Notes: a model not told the origin generated them from the sequence alone. DNA of 64,000 nt from Henckelia pumila (GCF_033568475.1 NC_133122.1:141367402-141431401); one strand, 5' to 3'; numbered from the stretch's first letter, positions 23,371 to 35,776 are shown. Program-made: numbers and translations.

Positions 23371-23850
23371 ATATCACCCTCAAACGAATGGTCAGGTTGA
23401 ACTTACAAGTAAAGAAATAAAACAAATTTTGAAAAAAACGGTCAATCCAAATCGAAAAGATTGGTCTTTAAGATTAAGTGATGCATTATGGGCATATAAA
23501 AGTACATTTAAAACATCATTGAGGATGTCACCATATAGATTAGTTTTTGGTAAGCATTGTCATCTACCTATTGAAATTGAACATAAAGCTTATTGGGCAA
23601 TTAAAAATTTAATACTAATTTAGATGATGCATATAAATTAAGAAAATCGTAATTAAATGAACTAAAAGAATTAAGAAATGATGCATATGAAAATGCAAAG
23701 ATTTATAAAGATAAAACAAAAGTCTTTCATGATAAAAATATTATGAAAAAATCTTTTGAAATCGGACAAAAAGTTTTAATTTATAATTCTCGCTTGCATT
23801 TGTTTCCAGAAAAATTTATATCACGATGGTCTAGACCATTTGAATGCTGA
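23371..23850 (+). pseudogene. Athila integrase, 3' part
   Basis: It resumes [19 protein letters not shown] with the catalytic Glu, then [15 protein letters not shown] and [15 protein letters not shown], and is frameshifted near 23610. The downstream part ([31 protein letters not shown]) fades near 23850 at a stop. Together with 12643-13191 this is the split gene. Confidence 0.85.
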
Positions 23851-24081
23851 CTGCTTATCAAATCAATAATTGAATCATCTATTTTTTTTTTTTACTTTTT
23901 TTTGTGAAAATCTATTATGAGCGTATTTGTAAACATAAACGTAGAATAGAGTAATAAATTATAATTTTAATCAGAGTCATTAATTATAATAAGGAAAAAA
24001 ATTATTTATCAAAAACTCATATATCAAATATAAATTGTCAGGTTTTATATAGAAAATTATATGTGAATTCTTTTATATTTG
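23851..24081. other. end of Athila remnant to tandem duplication, no gene
   Basis: AT-rich sequence with a T-rich run; the expected Athila 3' LTR is absent. Confidence 0.5.
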
Positions 24082-24859
24082 TTATAGAATTATTTTACAT
24101 CCTTCCTACCAATGAATTTGGACATTTTTTTGGAGTGGAAATGTTTGACTATGTGTGCTTTTCACGGCCTATCGGTTGTTAAATGTTGAAACTTGAATTC
24201 AAGTGTCAATTATTTAAGTAAGGATGAGATAGGGTCGGGATAACTTCCTATCCAATTTTCGTCCCGAAAAAAATCGAAAAACTTTTTTCTTCTAATCTTT
24301 TACCCTACACATTTCGAGATCCGAACATTTCGGATCCCGTCGGATAAGGAGAGGAAATCCTGAATTTTTTTTCATGTTCAAAATTTATTTCGTTCATAAA
24401 AAATGCTATTATTTGTTTAAAAATACTATTTAAAAACTTATATTTCTGAAGAAAATTTCTATTATATTGGTTATAGAATTATTTTACATGCTTCCTACCA
24501 ATGAATTTGGAATGTTTTTGGAGTGGAAATGTTTGACTATGTGTGCTTTTCACGGCCTATCGGTTGTTAAATGTTGAAACTTGAATTCAAGTGTCAATTA
24601 TTTAAGTAAGGATGAGATAGGGTCGGGATCCGTCTCGTAACCTCTTATCCAATTTTCGTCCCGAAAAAAATCGAGAAACTTTTTTTCTCCTGATCTTTTA
24701 CCCGACACATTTCAAGATCCGAACATTTCGGATCCCGTCGAATAAGGAGAGAAAATCCTGAAAAAAAAAAATTTCATGTTCAAAATTTATTTTGTTCATA
24801 AAAAATGTTATTATTTGTTTAAAAATACTATTTAAAAAACTTATATTTCTGAAGAAAAT
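24082..24859. repeat. ~389-bp tandem duplication
   Basis: Copy 1 (24082-24456) and copy 2 (24471-24859) share ttatagaattattttacat, cacggcctatcggttgttaa, aaggatgagatagggtcggg and acttatatttctgaagaaaa. The offset is 389 bp. The copies differ by substitutions and small indels. No coding content. Confidence 0.9.
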
Positions 24860-27724
24860 AAATTTTCAACATAAAACATATAATATTAAAATATTCCACA
24901 TAATGTTTCAAAGTTTTCTCAAGATAAGAACATCATAATGTGCTTCGAATAATTATTAATAAAATTTTCGGATAAAAATTACTAGATAAATTTCATTAAA
25001 TATATTGTCAAATTGCAAATCTTATTCTAAATATTTGTTCTAATTAAATAATTATAAATATGAATTAATTGAATTATTAATTTATTTTTGTAAAAAAAAT
25101 ACACAAAAATAAAATATTATTTCGTGATTATACTATTAGATCGTTCCAACAATAAACAATTATATGAATTTAATATACAATTAATTGTTATATGAGTCAA
25201 AACTTAATAATATTTAGCTCAATCTATTAATAAAATATATTATAATATTATTTCGAAATAAGTCGGGAATTCCGTCGAGATAAGGTTTTATTCTCGATCT
25301 CTTTTTCGATATTATTCGGGACGAAAAAAAATCTTGAAAATTCGAGCCGAGAAAATGTCTAATTGAGATTTTTTCGAGACAAAAATGAAATGAAATTCAA
25401 GAAGGATCAGGATTTTGAGAATTTTTGTCAGCCTTAATTTTAAGCACATTTGTCATATCTATAATTCTTTAAAAAAAAACTCCTATGAAAATTTTTAAGT
25501 ATTTTTTCTAAAAGAGCGTTTGTAATTTAAAAAAAAGTTATTTTTTTTAAGAAAAAACATTTTAAAAAAAATTTGTTTTCCATCATTGATTTGTCTAACC
25601 AAAAGGCAAAAGTACTCTTAGGCCATCCACGACCCATCCTGTTAATAACACTAATAACACTCTCCACATCATCAAAAGTTATTGGCCTAAATTGATTTTA
25701 TTCTAAAAATAGAAATATATATTTAAAAATAGAAATATATATTTAAAAAATTGGTTATATTGAATTATTCGATTGTTTCGAAAAAACTTACGAATAAAAT
25801 TTAATTTTTAAATGAGCCACAACCTCTTCGATTGATTTTGGGCCTGGACAATTTATTTTGGCTACTGGGCTTGGTCCTCGTTCATTTCTGCTTTGCTATC
25901 CGTGATACAACTGAGCATTGAGAAATGAGTGAAGGAACTAAAAGGCAGTTGTTTTAGCTTTGGCTTCGTTCCAATTATTTTATTATTTAATTTTTTTTAC
26001 GACCTAAGAAAGCTACCATCGCTATATTTTGGTGTGTATTTGATAAACCTCCAAGTTAAAAAAATAATATGTAAATCGTGCTAATCAGACAATTTGCATT
26101 GAACTTGTATGAGTAAGATTTGTTTGTCCTTGTATACAATATGATAATTTCAAGCTTTACCACTTGCTGATAGTTTGAAATGAAATTCTCTCCACTTTGT
26201 ACTATGTATATATATTACACCGTTTAAAATGAATTTGAGAATTTTACACTAGTTATACCAAATATAACAGTGTTCTAGGCTGACCGTCCAATAATTGAAA
26301 ATTTAACCGATTCAATCACTTATCTGGTTATAAAATATTAACCTAGAGATCAATATTGTGCCCCAAATTATCAAAATAAAGTTTGAAACCGAAAGAGAAA
26401 TCTTTTGGATAAGACTCAATCTCAATCTTATTTATAACGGTAGCTTCAAAAATGTTATGAAGACGACCAATGTGAAATGTACCATAAATTTTTATGAATT
26501 TACTACACATGATTAACATCAATGAATATTAATCAAAAGATCATATGCAAAATCGATAGCACGCATTATGTTTAGGAATGGGTCAAATCACTTTGCAAAG
26601 AGGGGAAACCAGCGTGACAATGATTTCCTTATCATACTAGAAATTTTTCTCAAAGTATCAAAAGCACTTTTTTGCAGAAATCCATCATTATGCAAAGTAT
26701 TATTGTCAAGTTTTAAAATCATGAAATTTCTCTATCAAATGGAGACACGCCCCACGTCCCGCCGCTTGGTGTAATCATGCCCTATATTTAATCTTGATTA
26801 CCCCATTTATCGGTCAAACAAAATGATAGTAAATAGATGCAATAATTTCAAGTAGAAAGTCCCTTTGTCATGTAGTGATGGAGTGTATGATTATTATTTT
26901 TCTTTATGATTTGTAACATATGAATGGTAACTTATGGAAGTCAAAAGTGCACACATGATGATTTCTTATTTTTGGATCTAATGCGTGGATAATATACTAT
27001 ATCTATATCTATATATATATATATATATATATATTATTTATGACGTGGAAAATTACTGTTACTATATATTTTGGGTGCAATTGTGTTAATTTTTGAATTA
27101 ACTCAATGATCAGGTCAATCGTACTGAGTAAGTTGACTAGTTCCTCTAAGAAAGTGTTGATTCAATCGAATACCTGATCATTTATGAAAAAAAATTTACA
27201 TAATCGATCAACACAGACACTTCTTGTTAACATAGTGCGGATAATATATTGTTTACAAAAAGGGATAATTCAATTGTGGCTAGTGACTTCCACATCCTCC
27301 TTAATCTCAAATCTGCTTTTCTAACGCACGATATTTATACGTGCATATCTCATCATGAGAAACCTACTTAGGTCCCGGTTTCAAGGCACCAATTGATGTT
27401 TTAGTGTTGTTCTTGGTAAGATCAAAAAATGGTAGTTTTTTAGTAGCACTATTTTTTGCCTTTTCGATGGATATTAAATATGTATACACTTTCAAGGAAC
27501 TTTTAGCTTGTTCATCCTCTTGCACCTTCCGGCTTGTTCGGTCCGACGACGGACGTCGAAGCGATGCAAGCTCCGACACAAACGACGAAGTCACAAAAAT
27601 CCTTTGTTTTAAAGAAGGCAATATCAAGTTATAGAAACTGTGCTGTTAAAAACAAACCATGCATTGTATTAGAAGATCAGTAATTACAAACCTAAGAACA
27701 TGAACATCTCACATGCTCTTAATT
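24860..27724. other. intergenic, no supported gene
   Basis: AT-rich DNA with a (TA)n run at about 27008-27032. The segment 27470-27630 is locally GC-rich and open on both strands (87 and 76 codons), but neither frame has an ATG start or a recognisable motif. It lies just downstream of the SMXL stop and could be 3' UTR or an unrecognised exon. Confidence 0.5.
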
Positions 27725-30700
27725 TTAAACTATGAAAGAAACTTGGATTCCATTGGGAAGGCTTGTGCCCATGAATCCATTGTCTGAACAATATCCCCCT
27801 TTTCCTCCTAAACACAGCCTAACACTAATATTTCCCCTCTCCCCAGTATCAACCATGTGTAAACTTCTTTGAAAAACGTCGTTTAACCATTGCTCGAACA
27901 AGTTGTTAAGATAAAAACCAGACCCTCGAAAAACTTCTTCCAACACCGTCTCGTCGACGCTGAAACTGCTTATGTTTCTACAACCCCCACAAGCCTCTTG
28001 AAAAGATCTCTTGAACATGGACAAGAACATGTCCTTTGCTTGGTTTTCTTGATCCGTGCTCCGATTGAAAACGAAGCGGTTCTTTATCTTTCCAAGCAAT
28101 GCTGGTGTATTCCGTTGATCCGTCGTGATCTCACGAGTTAAATCACTTGAGATGGGGCTCAAGTCTCTGCCTTCTCCTTGCTCATCCTCATCAACTTTTA
28201 CATTGAGGTCGAGCTCGTTTGATAAAACCTCTTCTATTTCGCTGCTCCTTCGGCTCTTGTTCTTGATCGGTGAATCCCAATCCGATTTACGCTTATGATC
28301 AAGAACAGATACCACCCCTGAATCCAGTTTGGATTCACTGACACCTATTTTCATCTGAATGACAGAATTTGTGACATCCCTTTTTTTGCTAAAACTCAAG
28401 GAATCATTAGTTGTTAAGATCATTATATTGTTTCCCGATCGTCGTTCTCTTTTCACCAATTTTCCCACGTCTCCGCTCTCAAATCCATCATCAAGAAACT
28501 TAACAAACTCAGGATCAGCACAATCTACATCTTCAACAAGAACTACCATCTTTTCATGAACTTTCAGTGCCTTGTGGAGCATCTCACAGTTCTGAGTCAA
28601 TGTTCTTGTATTTTCCCTCATATCCATGCAGAACACCAAATCTGAAGAACCCAACATGGATTTCGCTATGCCGATAGCCAGTCGTCTCTTTCCAATAAAA
28701 TCGTCTCCTTGAATTAGCAACCATTTGTCTTGGTCCAATCCATTAGGATCCATCAGTGCCTGTAGAATGGAAGGAATACTTTCCTTTTGCCATGGAAAGT
28801 TTTCTTGTAATGTTTTACACATTTCAGCATTCCATTTAACCATCTCAGTGTTTGGTGCAGCAGCAAACATGGAATTCCCCAGAGCAAGAGTGATCTTCAC
28901 TTCCTTATCATCCATGCTCTTGAGTGAATCCAAGTTCGGATTCGTCGACTGGTATTTAGAATTTCCATTCTCAAAACTAAACTCGATATGGCAGGACTGC
29001 TGCCTCCTGAATCGAGGCAGAGCAGTGGCGATTTGATTAGGCTTGACAGAAGAATAACCAAACGAAATTGTATCTGAATCACCATACATGTTCATATTTG
29101 GCCAACATGGATATGATGAAGTATTGAAGTGATTTCTACCAAGATAGCTCTGGTTCGCAATGTTTGCACTCGAATTATTTGGATTTCGGCTTCCACCATG
29201 CTGATTCTGGCAGTGTCTGTTATATTTTCTCCTGAGCTGAATCAAATCTTCCTGATGAAATCCAAAAGAAAATGAACCATGAGTAAAAATAAAAATTTCA
29301 GCATTTGCTAGAAAAAAACATATATGCAATTTGTACCTTCTCAGGTGAATCAATGCCTTGTGGCTTGAGCCAATATGGTAATTGGACAGAACCGTTCTCT
29401 GTTTTCTTGTTCAACGAAAGCGAATCGCGCTGGCTAGCTTCTTTTTCATAGCTGGAAATGCATTCTGGACAGCAATTCAGAACATCTTGATCTTCTTCCT
29501 TGCCGAAAAATGGCCTTTTGTGCATTACATTTGGTGGATTTTCATTAAAGGTGATTCTTGAATCCAGGCCACTGCATTACGAAAATTAGGGACATGAGTC
29601 TTAAGATAAATTTGAAAAAATATACTTCCATGTAAATTTGCTTTTCTTTGTGCCATGAAGATCTGAATTGTATTAAAAAATTAACTAAAATTAAGCTTAC
29701 AGCAAGGAAATGAGTACTCTTATTCAAACAGACAACACTTTGACACCTTTTTGGAGCCAAAACATTCATATATAGTACTTTTGAAAAAATACCCATAAAA
29801 TCATTTGAATTCATGAACTTGCGACCGAAGTACTTATCAACATATGCAGACAAACAAAGTTAGAAAGTAAATAGTACGTCTTCATAGCAGAACTTTTCCA
29901 CTCTGCTATGTGCCAGCATTTCATTATATCCAGACAATGAATAAATCTTTACAAGAAAAGGGCAAATGCTTAAAACAAAAAGCGCTTTAAAACCAGCCAA
30001 AAATAGTCAATTGACTCTACAAACAAGCATAATTCAAGAGTCTTTGTCTGTTATTTGTTTTGGTTTCTAAGAACAATTCCTATCACAGTAAACAAAAGCA
30101 GAAACTCATTCTCATAATCTATACTCTTTCATCTTTGGTTAAAACTTTAAACTCAAAACAAATATCCGGAAAGAAAATTAATTAAAAGATTGTTTTTTCA
30201 TTATTTCTTGAAAAAAAACATGAAAATCAAGAAATTTGAGAACTCACACGGCAGCAGTAGCATTGAGACTCAACCCCAGTCCACCAGAAGGAACAGACAC
30301 AGCTTGCAAACTCCACTGAACATCCAAAGGTGGCTGCTTCATTTGGCACTTCATATAAGTCTGGTAACTCGCAGTAGCCATTAACCAAACTCTTGTGTTT
30401 AAACCGTCATTATTATACCAAGAAAGCAACTTTGCAATCTCAGAAACTAAGTGATCGATAGGGCTATAAACCGTGGATTCCTTACCAGCACAAAACACTT
30501 CTTCCACTGTCCATTTCAAGTCACCAGTGTAGATTATAACTCTACCATTTGACGCAAAAGATTCGACCTTTCTTTTCAGATCACCAATATGCATGTCCAC
30601 TTCTTCTCTTTTCATGAGCTGGAGTGGCACTGATGAGAAATGAAACTTAACAAAGTACACGGATTTTAACTCCTCAGGCACATCTCCTCTCTTTACTTTA

Positions 30701-31524
30701 TTCATTAACTCCGCAACAAGAGCTTCATTCATGGAGAAAGAGTCACCAACTATCACAGTGTTTCGTCTCTTCTTTCTGAGCAAAACCTCCAAAACCAACT
30801 TGATATCTTCCTTCAGATAGGAAGTACTGTTTGAGATGGGTTTACTTAAAAAACTCTTCTGAGGTGAAAAGATCAATGGGTTTTGCTCAGAAACATAAGA
30901 CATCACATTGGAATGCCAGAAACTATTAGGGTTTTGATCGTTATTATTCGGAGGTGAACTCGGAGTGGAGTAAATCCCACCAGAAGTGTTGTAACACTGA
31001 AAAACAGAAGAAACGGAATTAGTACTAGACTCCTCCATGTTATTTTTCACTGCAGTACTTGAGAAACCAGCCTCCCTCATAACCCTACTCACACTAGGGT
31101 CATCCAAGATCGACAAAATAAGCTGTTCCAGCTCAACTTTGACACCGATCAAAGGCGGCGGCGACTGCTCAATACAGCCTCTCCTCTGGTGAGCTTGAGC
31201 CCTTTTCAGAGCAGCAACAAGGGCATTAGACAAGGAAGGCTGGGAGTGAAGAAGAGGAGTAGGGGTGGCAGGAAGACGATTCAGGGCGACATTGAAGCAG
31301 AGCTCTAGAGCTCTGCATTGAAGCGGATGCGAAGGTTGGTTAGGGTGAGATTTAAGGCAAGCCCTTCTGAGAGGACTGGCTCTAGAGCTCAGCAAAGTGG
31401 CGGCGACATGCAGTGGAGTGACCTGAGCGTGGCCGCGCCGCCGTGCCAGGCTGAGAGAATGCTTCAACACGGAAGCAGCCTCCGAGGAGAGGGTCTGTTG
31501 AGCTGCGCAAACTCCTGCACGCAT
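27725..31524 (-). CDS. SMXL4: SMXL4/SMXL5-type protein (Clp-N, P-loop NTPase fold), 3 exons
   Basis: Exons are 31524-30248, 29571-29337 and 29251-27725. The introns (676 and 85 bp) have GT/AG ends and keep the frame; the ATG is at 31522-31524. The 1012-residue product opens [20 protein letters not shown], with the Clp-N motif [18 protein letters not shown] and [15 protein letters not shown], then an NTPase-like part (NTVIVGDS near 260; [20 protein letters not shown] near 385-405). Exon 3 has a degenerate P-loop (GDDFIGKRR, ~686), VVLVEDVD (~741), an EAR-like LDLNV (~851-855) and a C-terminus [14 protein letters not shown] that resembles SMXL4/5. No RGKT degron is seen where D53/SMXL6-8 have one, as known for the SMXL3/4/5 clade. 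Those relatives are nuclear repressors that promote phloem formation independently of strigolactone and karrikin. No lesion is visible; it appears functional. Which of SMXL4 or SMXL5 it matches best is undecided. Confidence 0.93.
29252..29336 (-). other. intron 2 of the SMXL gene
   Basis: 85 bp. Donor GAGAAG|GTACAA and acceptor TTTCATCAG|GAAGAT, phase 0. The intron continues open for some codons, so an unspliced reading would add spurious residues before EDLIQLRRK. Confidence 0.88.
29572..30247 (-). other. intron 1 of the SMXL gene
   Basis: 676 bp. Donor GCCGT|GTGAGT and acceptor TAATGCAG|TGGCCT. The split codon GT+T gives Val, and exon 2 then reads [15 protein letters not shown] followed by MHKRPFFG. 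Confidence 0.88.
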
Positions 31525-31998
31525 AACTTAGAACACCACCCCCCAAACACCCCCCACCCCCGGAAGAAAAATCTCTCTTTCCTCGCCGTGAAAACTCGGA
31601 AACCTGATTCTTGTTTCTTCTCAAACTATGATGAATGATCCCTTCCCCCCCACAAACACTTTGTGTGTCTGTGTGTCTGCGCGGGATCTTGTGTGGGATT
31701 GGGATATGAGAAAAATGGGACGTTGTGTTTGAAATTAATGGTGTAGTGATATTTGGTGCAAAGGGAATAAATAGGTGATGTGTTGTTGGGAGAATATTAT
31801 TAATAGATAGATAGGTCTATTTGACAAAAGGGGAGGTCATATATTAGGCTTGAGGTTTTACAGTAATGGAGACACAGAGTTTTAGACACTAATTTTGGGA
31901 TTTTTTATTTTTATTTTTATTATTGGACATATAATAGTTGTACTTTTTATCAACAAATCGAGAAGGGAGAAAAAATTCAAATTTTTCTTTTTTTAAAT

Positions 31999-32034
31999 AG
32001 AGAGAGAGAGAGAGAGAGAGAAAAAGAGAGAGAA
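31999..32034. repeat. (AG)n microsatellite
   Basis: About 11 AG units, then aaaa and further AG units, some 475 bp upstream of the SMXL start codon. Confidence 0.92.
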
Positions 32035-33450
32035 TTCAAATTCAAAAGAGTTGGGTTCTCCCTTCTTTTAACATTGTATATTGTAAATATTGCTAAAAAT
32101 GTTTGGATATAGAGGCGCTATTATTTCAAGAGTAATTTTTAATAAACAATATTTTTGGGGAAAAAAATTATTTTTGTTTTAGGAAAATAAAAAAGGGTTC
32201 TTATTTTTTTTTTTTTAGAAAAAAATCAAGAAATGTGGTTTTTGAACTTCTGTCGCAATTCGCAACTTCTCCTTGTAAATAAAGTGCTAATTTTTACTGA
32301 TTTATCCACACATGTAAAGTGTTTAGAGACTTGAAAATCCCTTTATTTTGAAAATAAGAATCATAACGTTTTTACTATTATATATTTAAAAATAAAAATG
32401 CATCTTTTTTTTTTTAGAAAATAAAATTGCATCTATTTGTTTCTAAATAAACTATATAAAGCACTAATTAATAATTTTATTTTTAGTTCACGTAACCAGA
32501 AAATCAAAATCCGGACGCTGAAAAATGTTGTTTACTACTGGTTCTGTATTTTTTAAAAAAAAACTATTTTTGATTCATATATATAAAATATTAATATATT
32601 GAACCTATGTTTCTCGTAAAAATTTGAAAACCTCAACTCAGTTAATTATTTTTTCAAAAAATAGCTTATATATTGCAAACAAACTTTTATATCTAAACTA
32701 ACCATTGTATATGTATTGCAAAAATTTGTTTTGCATGAATGATCGATAAACCATTTATGATAAGATAAAAAATTGGTTGTATTGTATTGATATTAAAAAT
32801 TTGCGGACAAATTTGGGTTGAGTTTAACCTATAAATATAGCTCATGCTTGATTTATTAATTAATATTTTTAACGTATTTTTTTTATGTAAAAATAATATA
32901 CTACTAGAGACATGAAGCCGTTTTATATAATTAATTCTGAGTCAATTTGACAAAAGTTTTGTGTTCTTTTATTCTTTAAGACAAAACCCAACATTACAAA
33001 AACTCTCGTGAGATATATTTTATATTTGGATCATCTTATGAAAAAAAAACATATTTTTTATTGTAAATATAAATAAAATTGACTCGAATCACTAAAGACC
33101 AGCTCACCAAACATATAACTAGGTTATCTTTAGTAATTTTTTTCCTAAATACCTTCCTTCACTAGTGTTTTTGGTATTTCTTGCAAATTAATATTCTTTA
33201 AAGTAAAAGAGGACTACATCTCCTAAAAATTTATACAATTTGACCCCACTTTTAATTATTAATTATGCATTTTTTTATTTTTTAAAACTTTTATTTATCC
33301 ACATCACCTCTTTGAATAAAAGAGTGAACCAACAGAAATTCAAATAAAGTGGTAAAAAGAAAAAGGTGGAAAGGAGGCAGAGAGTTTGTGAAAAGAGATA
33401 AAAGAAGAAAAAGCGACATGTCTGCCTTTTCATGTTTAATCATTTAATTT

Positions 33451-33455
33451 GTTCT
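33451..33455 (+). repeat. target site duplication GTTCT (left copy)
   Basis: GTTCT here and at 39826-39830 flank the Copia element exactly. Confidence 0.95.
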
Positions 33456-33737
33456 TGTTGAAAATATATATAAATATATATTATTATTTATTGTTGAATG
33501 TTGAAGGTTGAAAGTTGAAAATTGAGTTGTAAAATATTGAAAATTAGTGTGTAATGATGTAATTAATGATGTATTAATTTTTGACTAATCTCCAATTGAG
33601 ATCTATAAATAGGTCTCTCCATTTGTGTAGAAAAACACAATTGTGAAGAGAGAAAAATTTTATAAAGTGTAGAATTTGATAAATTTTGAGTTTTTGAGTT
33701 TTTACTTTTTACCGTAAATTTTTACTTTTTCACAACA
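33456..33737 (+). repeat. 5' LTR of the Copia element
   Basis: 282 bp. Contains a TATA motif (ctataaatagg, 33603-33613) whose partner in the 3' LTR has the only difference between the two. Confidence 0.95.
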
Positions 33738-33752
33738 CGTTATCAGCACGAT
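33738..33752 (+). other. putative primer binding site (Copia)
   Basis: cgttatcagcacgat directly after the LTR CA end. TTATCAGCACG at this place is common in plant Copia elements; I do not assign the tRNA. Confidence 0.55.
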
Positions 33753-34059
33753 CGCTCGAAGGTTCTCTATATTTTCCGACGCTCCAAAATACAAGAAGAA
33801 GTAAAAAATATTCAACAAGTAAGAATTTTTATTTTACTGTTTATATATTTTTATTGTGTATATATTAATATATAATATCATGTTATGAAAAAATAAGTTT
33901 TTTTCAAAACTTGTTATAAATCCTGGGAGGATGTTAAGACGACATCCCACACTCCCGGTAAGGGATACGACAAGTATAAAAGCCTCTAAGGTTTTTAAAC
34001 AATAACGTGATATATATTTATTATGTATATATATATTAACTATATTAATATATAATTTC

Positions 34060-34325
34060 ATGTTATTATATAAAAGGTTGTCTATGACACTGACCTTATA
34101 ATAACGTGATATGATATATATTATTGTGTATTTATATACTAACCATATTTGTATAATCTCATGTTATTATATAAAAGGTTGTCTACGACACCGATCTTAT
34201 AATAATGTGATATGATATACTATACCTGACTTTATACTAACTATATTGGTATAATTTCACAACATTATATAAAAAGCTGTCTACGACACTGACCTTATAA
34301 TAATGTGATATGATATACATAATTA
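34060..34325 (+). repeat. ~100-bp tandem repeats in the Copia leader
   Basis: Three diverged units start near 34062, 34164 and 34262, each with (t)tattatataaaaggttgtct, then (c/t)gacac(t/c)ga(c/t)ctta, then taatgtgatatgata. They lie in the untranslated leader between primer site and gag. Confidence 0.8.
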
Positions 34326-34735
34326 TTTAATTATGATTATCATTATATGCATTACATGATTATCACGAATTTTTATTCAACACATACTCAATTTTTTCTT
34401 TACCCCCAACGGTCACAAACGGTAACAAAACGGCTAGTTTTTGCCCTATAAATATGTTCACTCAAACTCATTTTCAATCACACCAAATTCATTCTTTCTC
34501 TCAAAATATTTTATCCTCGGTTTTTTCGAAGATGGAGATGATGACATTTATAAGGATATTTTTCATAACGACTATGATCATCATGCTCACGAGTCTTTTA
34601 CTCACCAGCGATTTTCCAACACATATTTTTTCTCTATTTGTATACGCACTTGTAATTTACGTTCTTCCATTATTTTGTATTGTCATATTTATGGAAATTA
34701 ACTAATAAAATGCATTGTTATTTTCTAGTATCACC

Positions 34736-35776
34736 ATGTCGAACTTGGCGAAACTCGAATTCATTGCACTTGATATAACCGAAAAGAATTATATGCCATG
34801 GACCCTCGATGTAGAAATGCATCTCGAGTCATTGGGTCTTAACGAAACTATCAAAGAAAATAACATATCATCCTCACAAGATAAAGCAAAAGCGATGATA
34901 TTTTTACGCAGACATCTTGATGAGGGGTTGAAATGTGAATATTTGACCGAAAAAGACCCAATGATTTTGTGGAAAGGGTTAAAAGAACGTTTTGAGCATA
35001 TACGGGAAGTTATACTTCCGACCGCACGAGATGAATGGAATACTTTAAGATTCCAAGATTTTAAAAATGTGAGTGATTATAATTCTGCGATGTATCGAAT
35101 TGTCTCACAGCTGAAATTTTGTGGGCATAATATTACTGAGATGGAAATGCTTGAAAAGACATTTTTCACATTCCACGCATCAAATATAACTCTACAACAG
35201 CAATATAGAGTGCGTGGATTTTCAAGATACTCAGAACTCATCGCATGTTTACTCGTGGCGGAAAAGAATAATGAATTGCTCATGAGAAATCATCAGTCCA
35301 GACCTACTGGTTCAACGGCATTTCCTGAAGCAAATGTCGTAAGTAAAAATGAAAACCAAAATCAAAGATATAGACAAGATTTTGGTCGAGGTCGTGGACG
35401 AGGACGTGGGCGTGGACGTGGGCGTAGAAATGATCGCGGTCGTGGTCGAGGCCGTGGATTTGAAAATAAAAGATATAGTTATTTCAATAACTCATCTCAA
35501 AGGAACGTCACGAACCACCCACAAAAGAGGCAGCATGATAATACGGGTGAAAATGAAAATCATCCAAAAAGAACTGAGAGTGTTTGTTATAGATGTGGCA
35601 CTCCAGGACATTGGTCAAGAACTTGTCGAGCCCCTGAGCATCTGTGTAAGCTCTATAAAGATTCAATAAAGGGGAAAGAAAAAGAGACCAATTTTACTGA
35701 AAACATTGACCATGCAAGTGGTTCAATGAATTTAGATGCTGCCTACTTTTTGAATGATTTCGAAGATATTGATTAA
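34736..35776 (+). CDS. Copia gag (intact ORF)
   Basis: The frame opens at the ATG giving MSNLAKLEFIALDI (about 34736) and runs about 346 codons to TAA. The N-terminal half is a UBN2-type Copia capsid region (NYMPWTLDVEMHLESLGL, LKERFEHIREVILP, FHASNITLQQQYR). A run of about 20 alternating Arg/Gly residues follows (near 35387-35460), then the CCHC knuckle CYRCGTPGHWSRTC (35584-35625). It ends FEDID at a stop, so pol must be made from its own initiation or by recoding. It appears translatable. Confidence 0.88.
   Translation: MSNLAKLEFIALDITEKNYMPWTLDVEMHLESLGLNETIKENNISSSQDKAKAMIFLRRHLDEGLKCEYLTEKDPMILWKGLKERFEHIREVILPTARDEWNTLRFQDFKNVSDYNSAMYRIVSQLKFCGHNITEMEMLEKTFFTFHASNITLQQQYRVRGFSRYSELIACLLVAEKNNELLMRNHQSRPTGSTAFPEANVVSKNENQNQRYRQDFGRGRGRGRGRGRGRRNDRGRGRGRGFENKRYSYFNNSSQRNVTNHPQKRQHDNTGENENHPKRTESVCYRCGTPGHWSRTCRAPEHLCKLYKDSIKGKEKETNFTENIDHASGSMNLDAAYFLNDFEDID

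Larger units (their letters stand above)
5600..23850 (+). mobile_element. degenerate Athila-type Ty3/Gypsy element, twice interrupted
   Basis: A plus-strand element with a tRNA-Asp-type primer site (8365-8382) followed by gag, protease, reverse transcriptase, RNase H and integrase, in that order. Protease-region text such as LLDLGAS, LKPTSVTLLLADRS and FLATSNALINCRNG, and the RT motif FMDD, are typical of the Athila clade. It is broken by several frameshifts and stops, by a 1.27-kb solo LTR in its 5' LTR (6289-7560) and by a 10.2-kb Tekay element in its integrase (13192-23370). Integrase homology resumes at 23371 and fades near 23850; no 3' LTR or polypurine tract was found, so the 3' end is lost. 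The 5' limit (~5600) is an estimate. Confidence 0.8.
31525..33455. promoter_or_regulatory. upstream region of the SMXL gene
   Basis: 5' leader and promoter of the minus-strand SMXL gene. A (GA)n tract (31999-32034, CT-rich on the coding strand) is typical of plant core-promoter or leader regions. A weak TATA-like ctatttatt lies near 31764-31772. The rest is AT-rich without frames. It ends at the Copia insertion. Confidence 0.5.

Noticed and set aside
25610-25690. Possible MITE end (aggccatccacgacccatcc)
   Set aside because: I found no matching inverted end or target duplication nearby.
27364-27627. Open frame of 87 codons on the minus strand just downstream of the SMXL stop, ending GALKPGPK
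   Set aside because: There is no ATG, no recognised motif and a similar-sized frame on the other strand. Possibly 3' UTR; kept as an unexplained locally GC-rich stretch.
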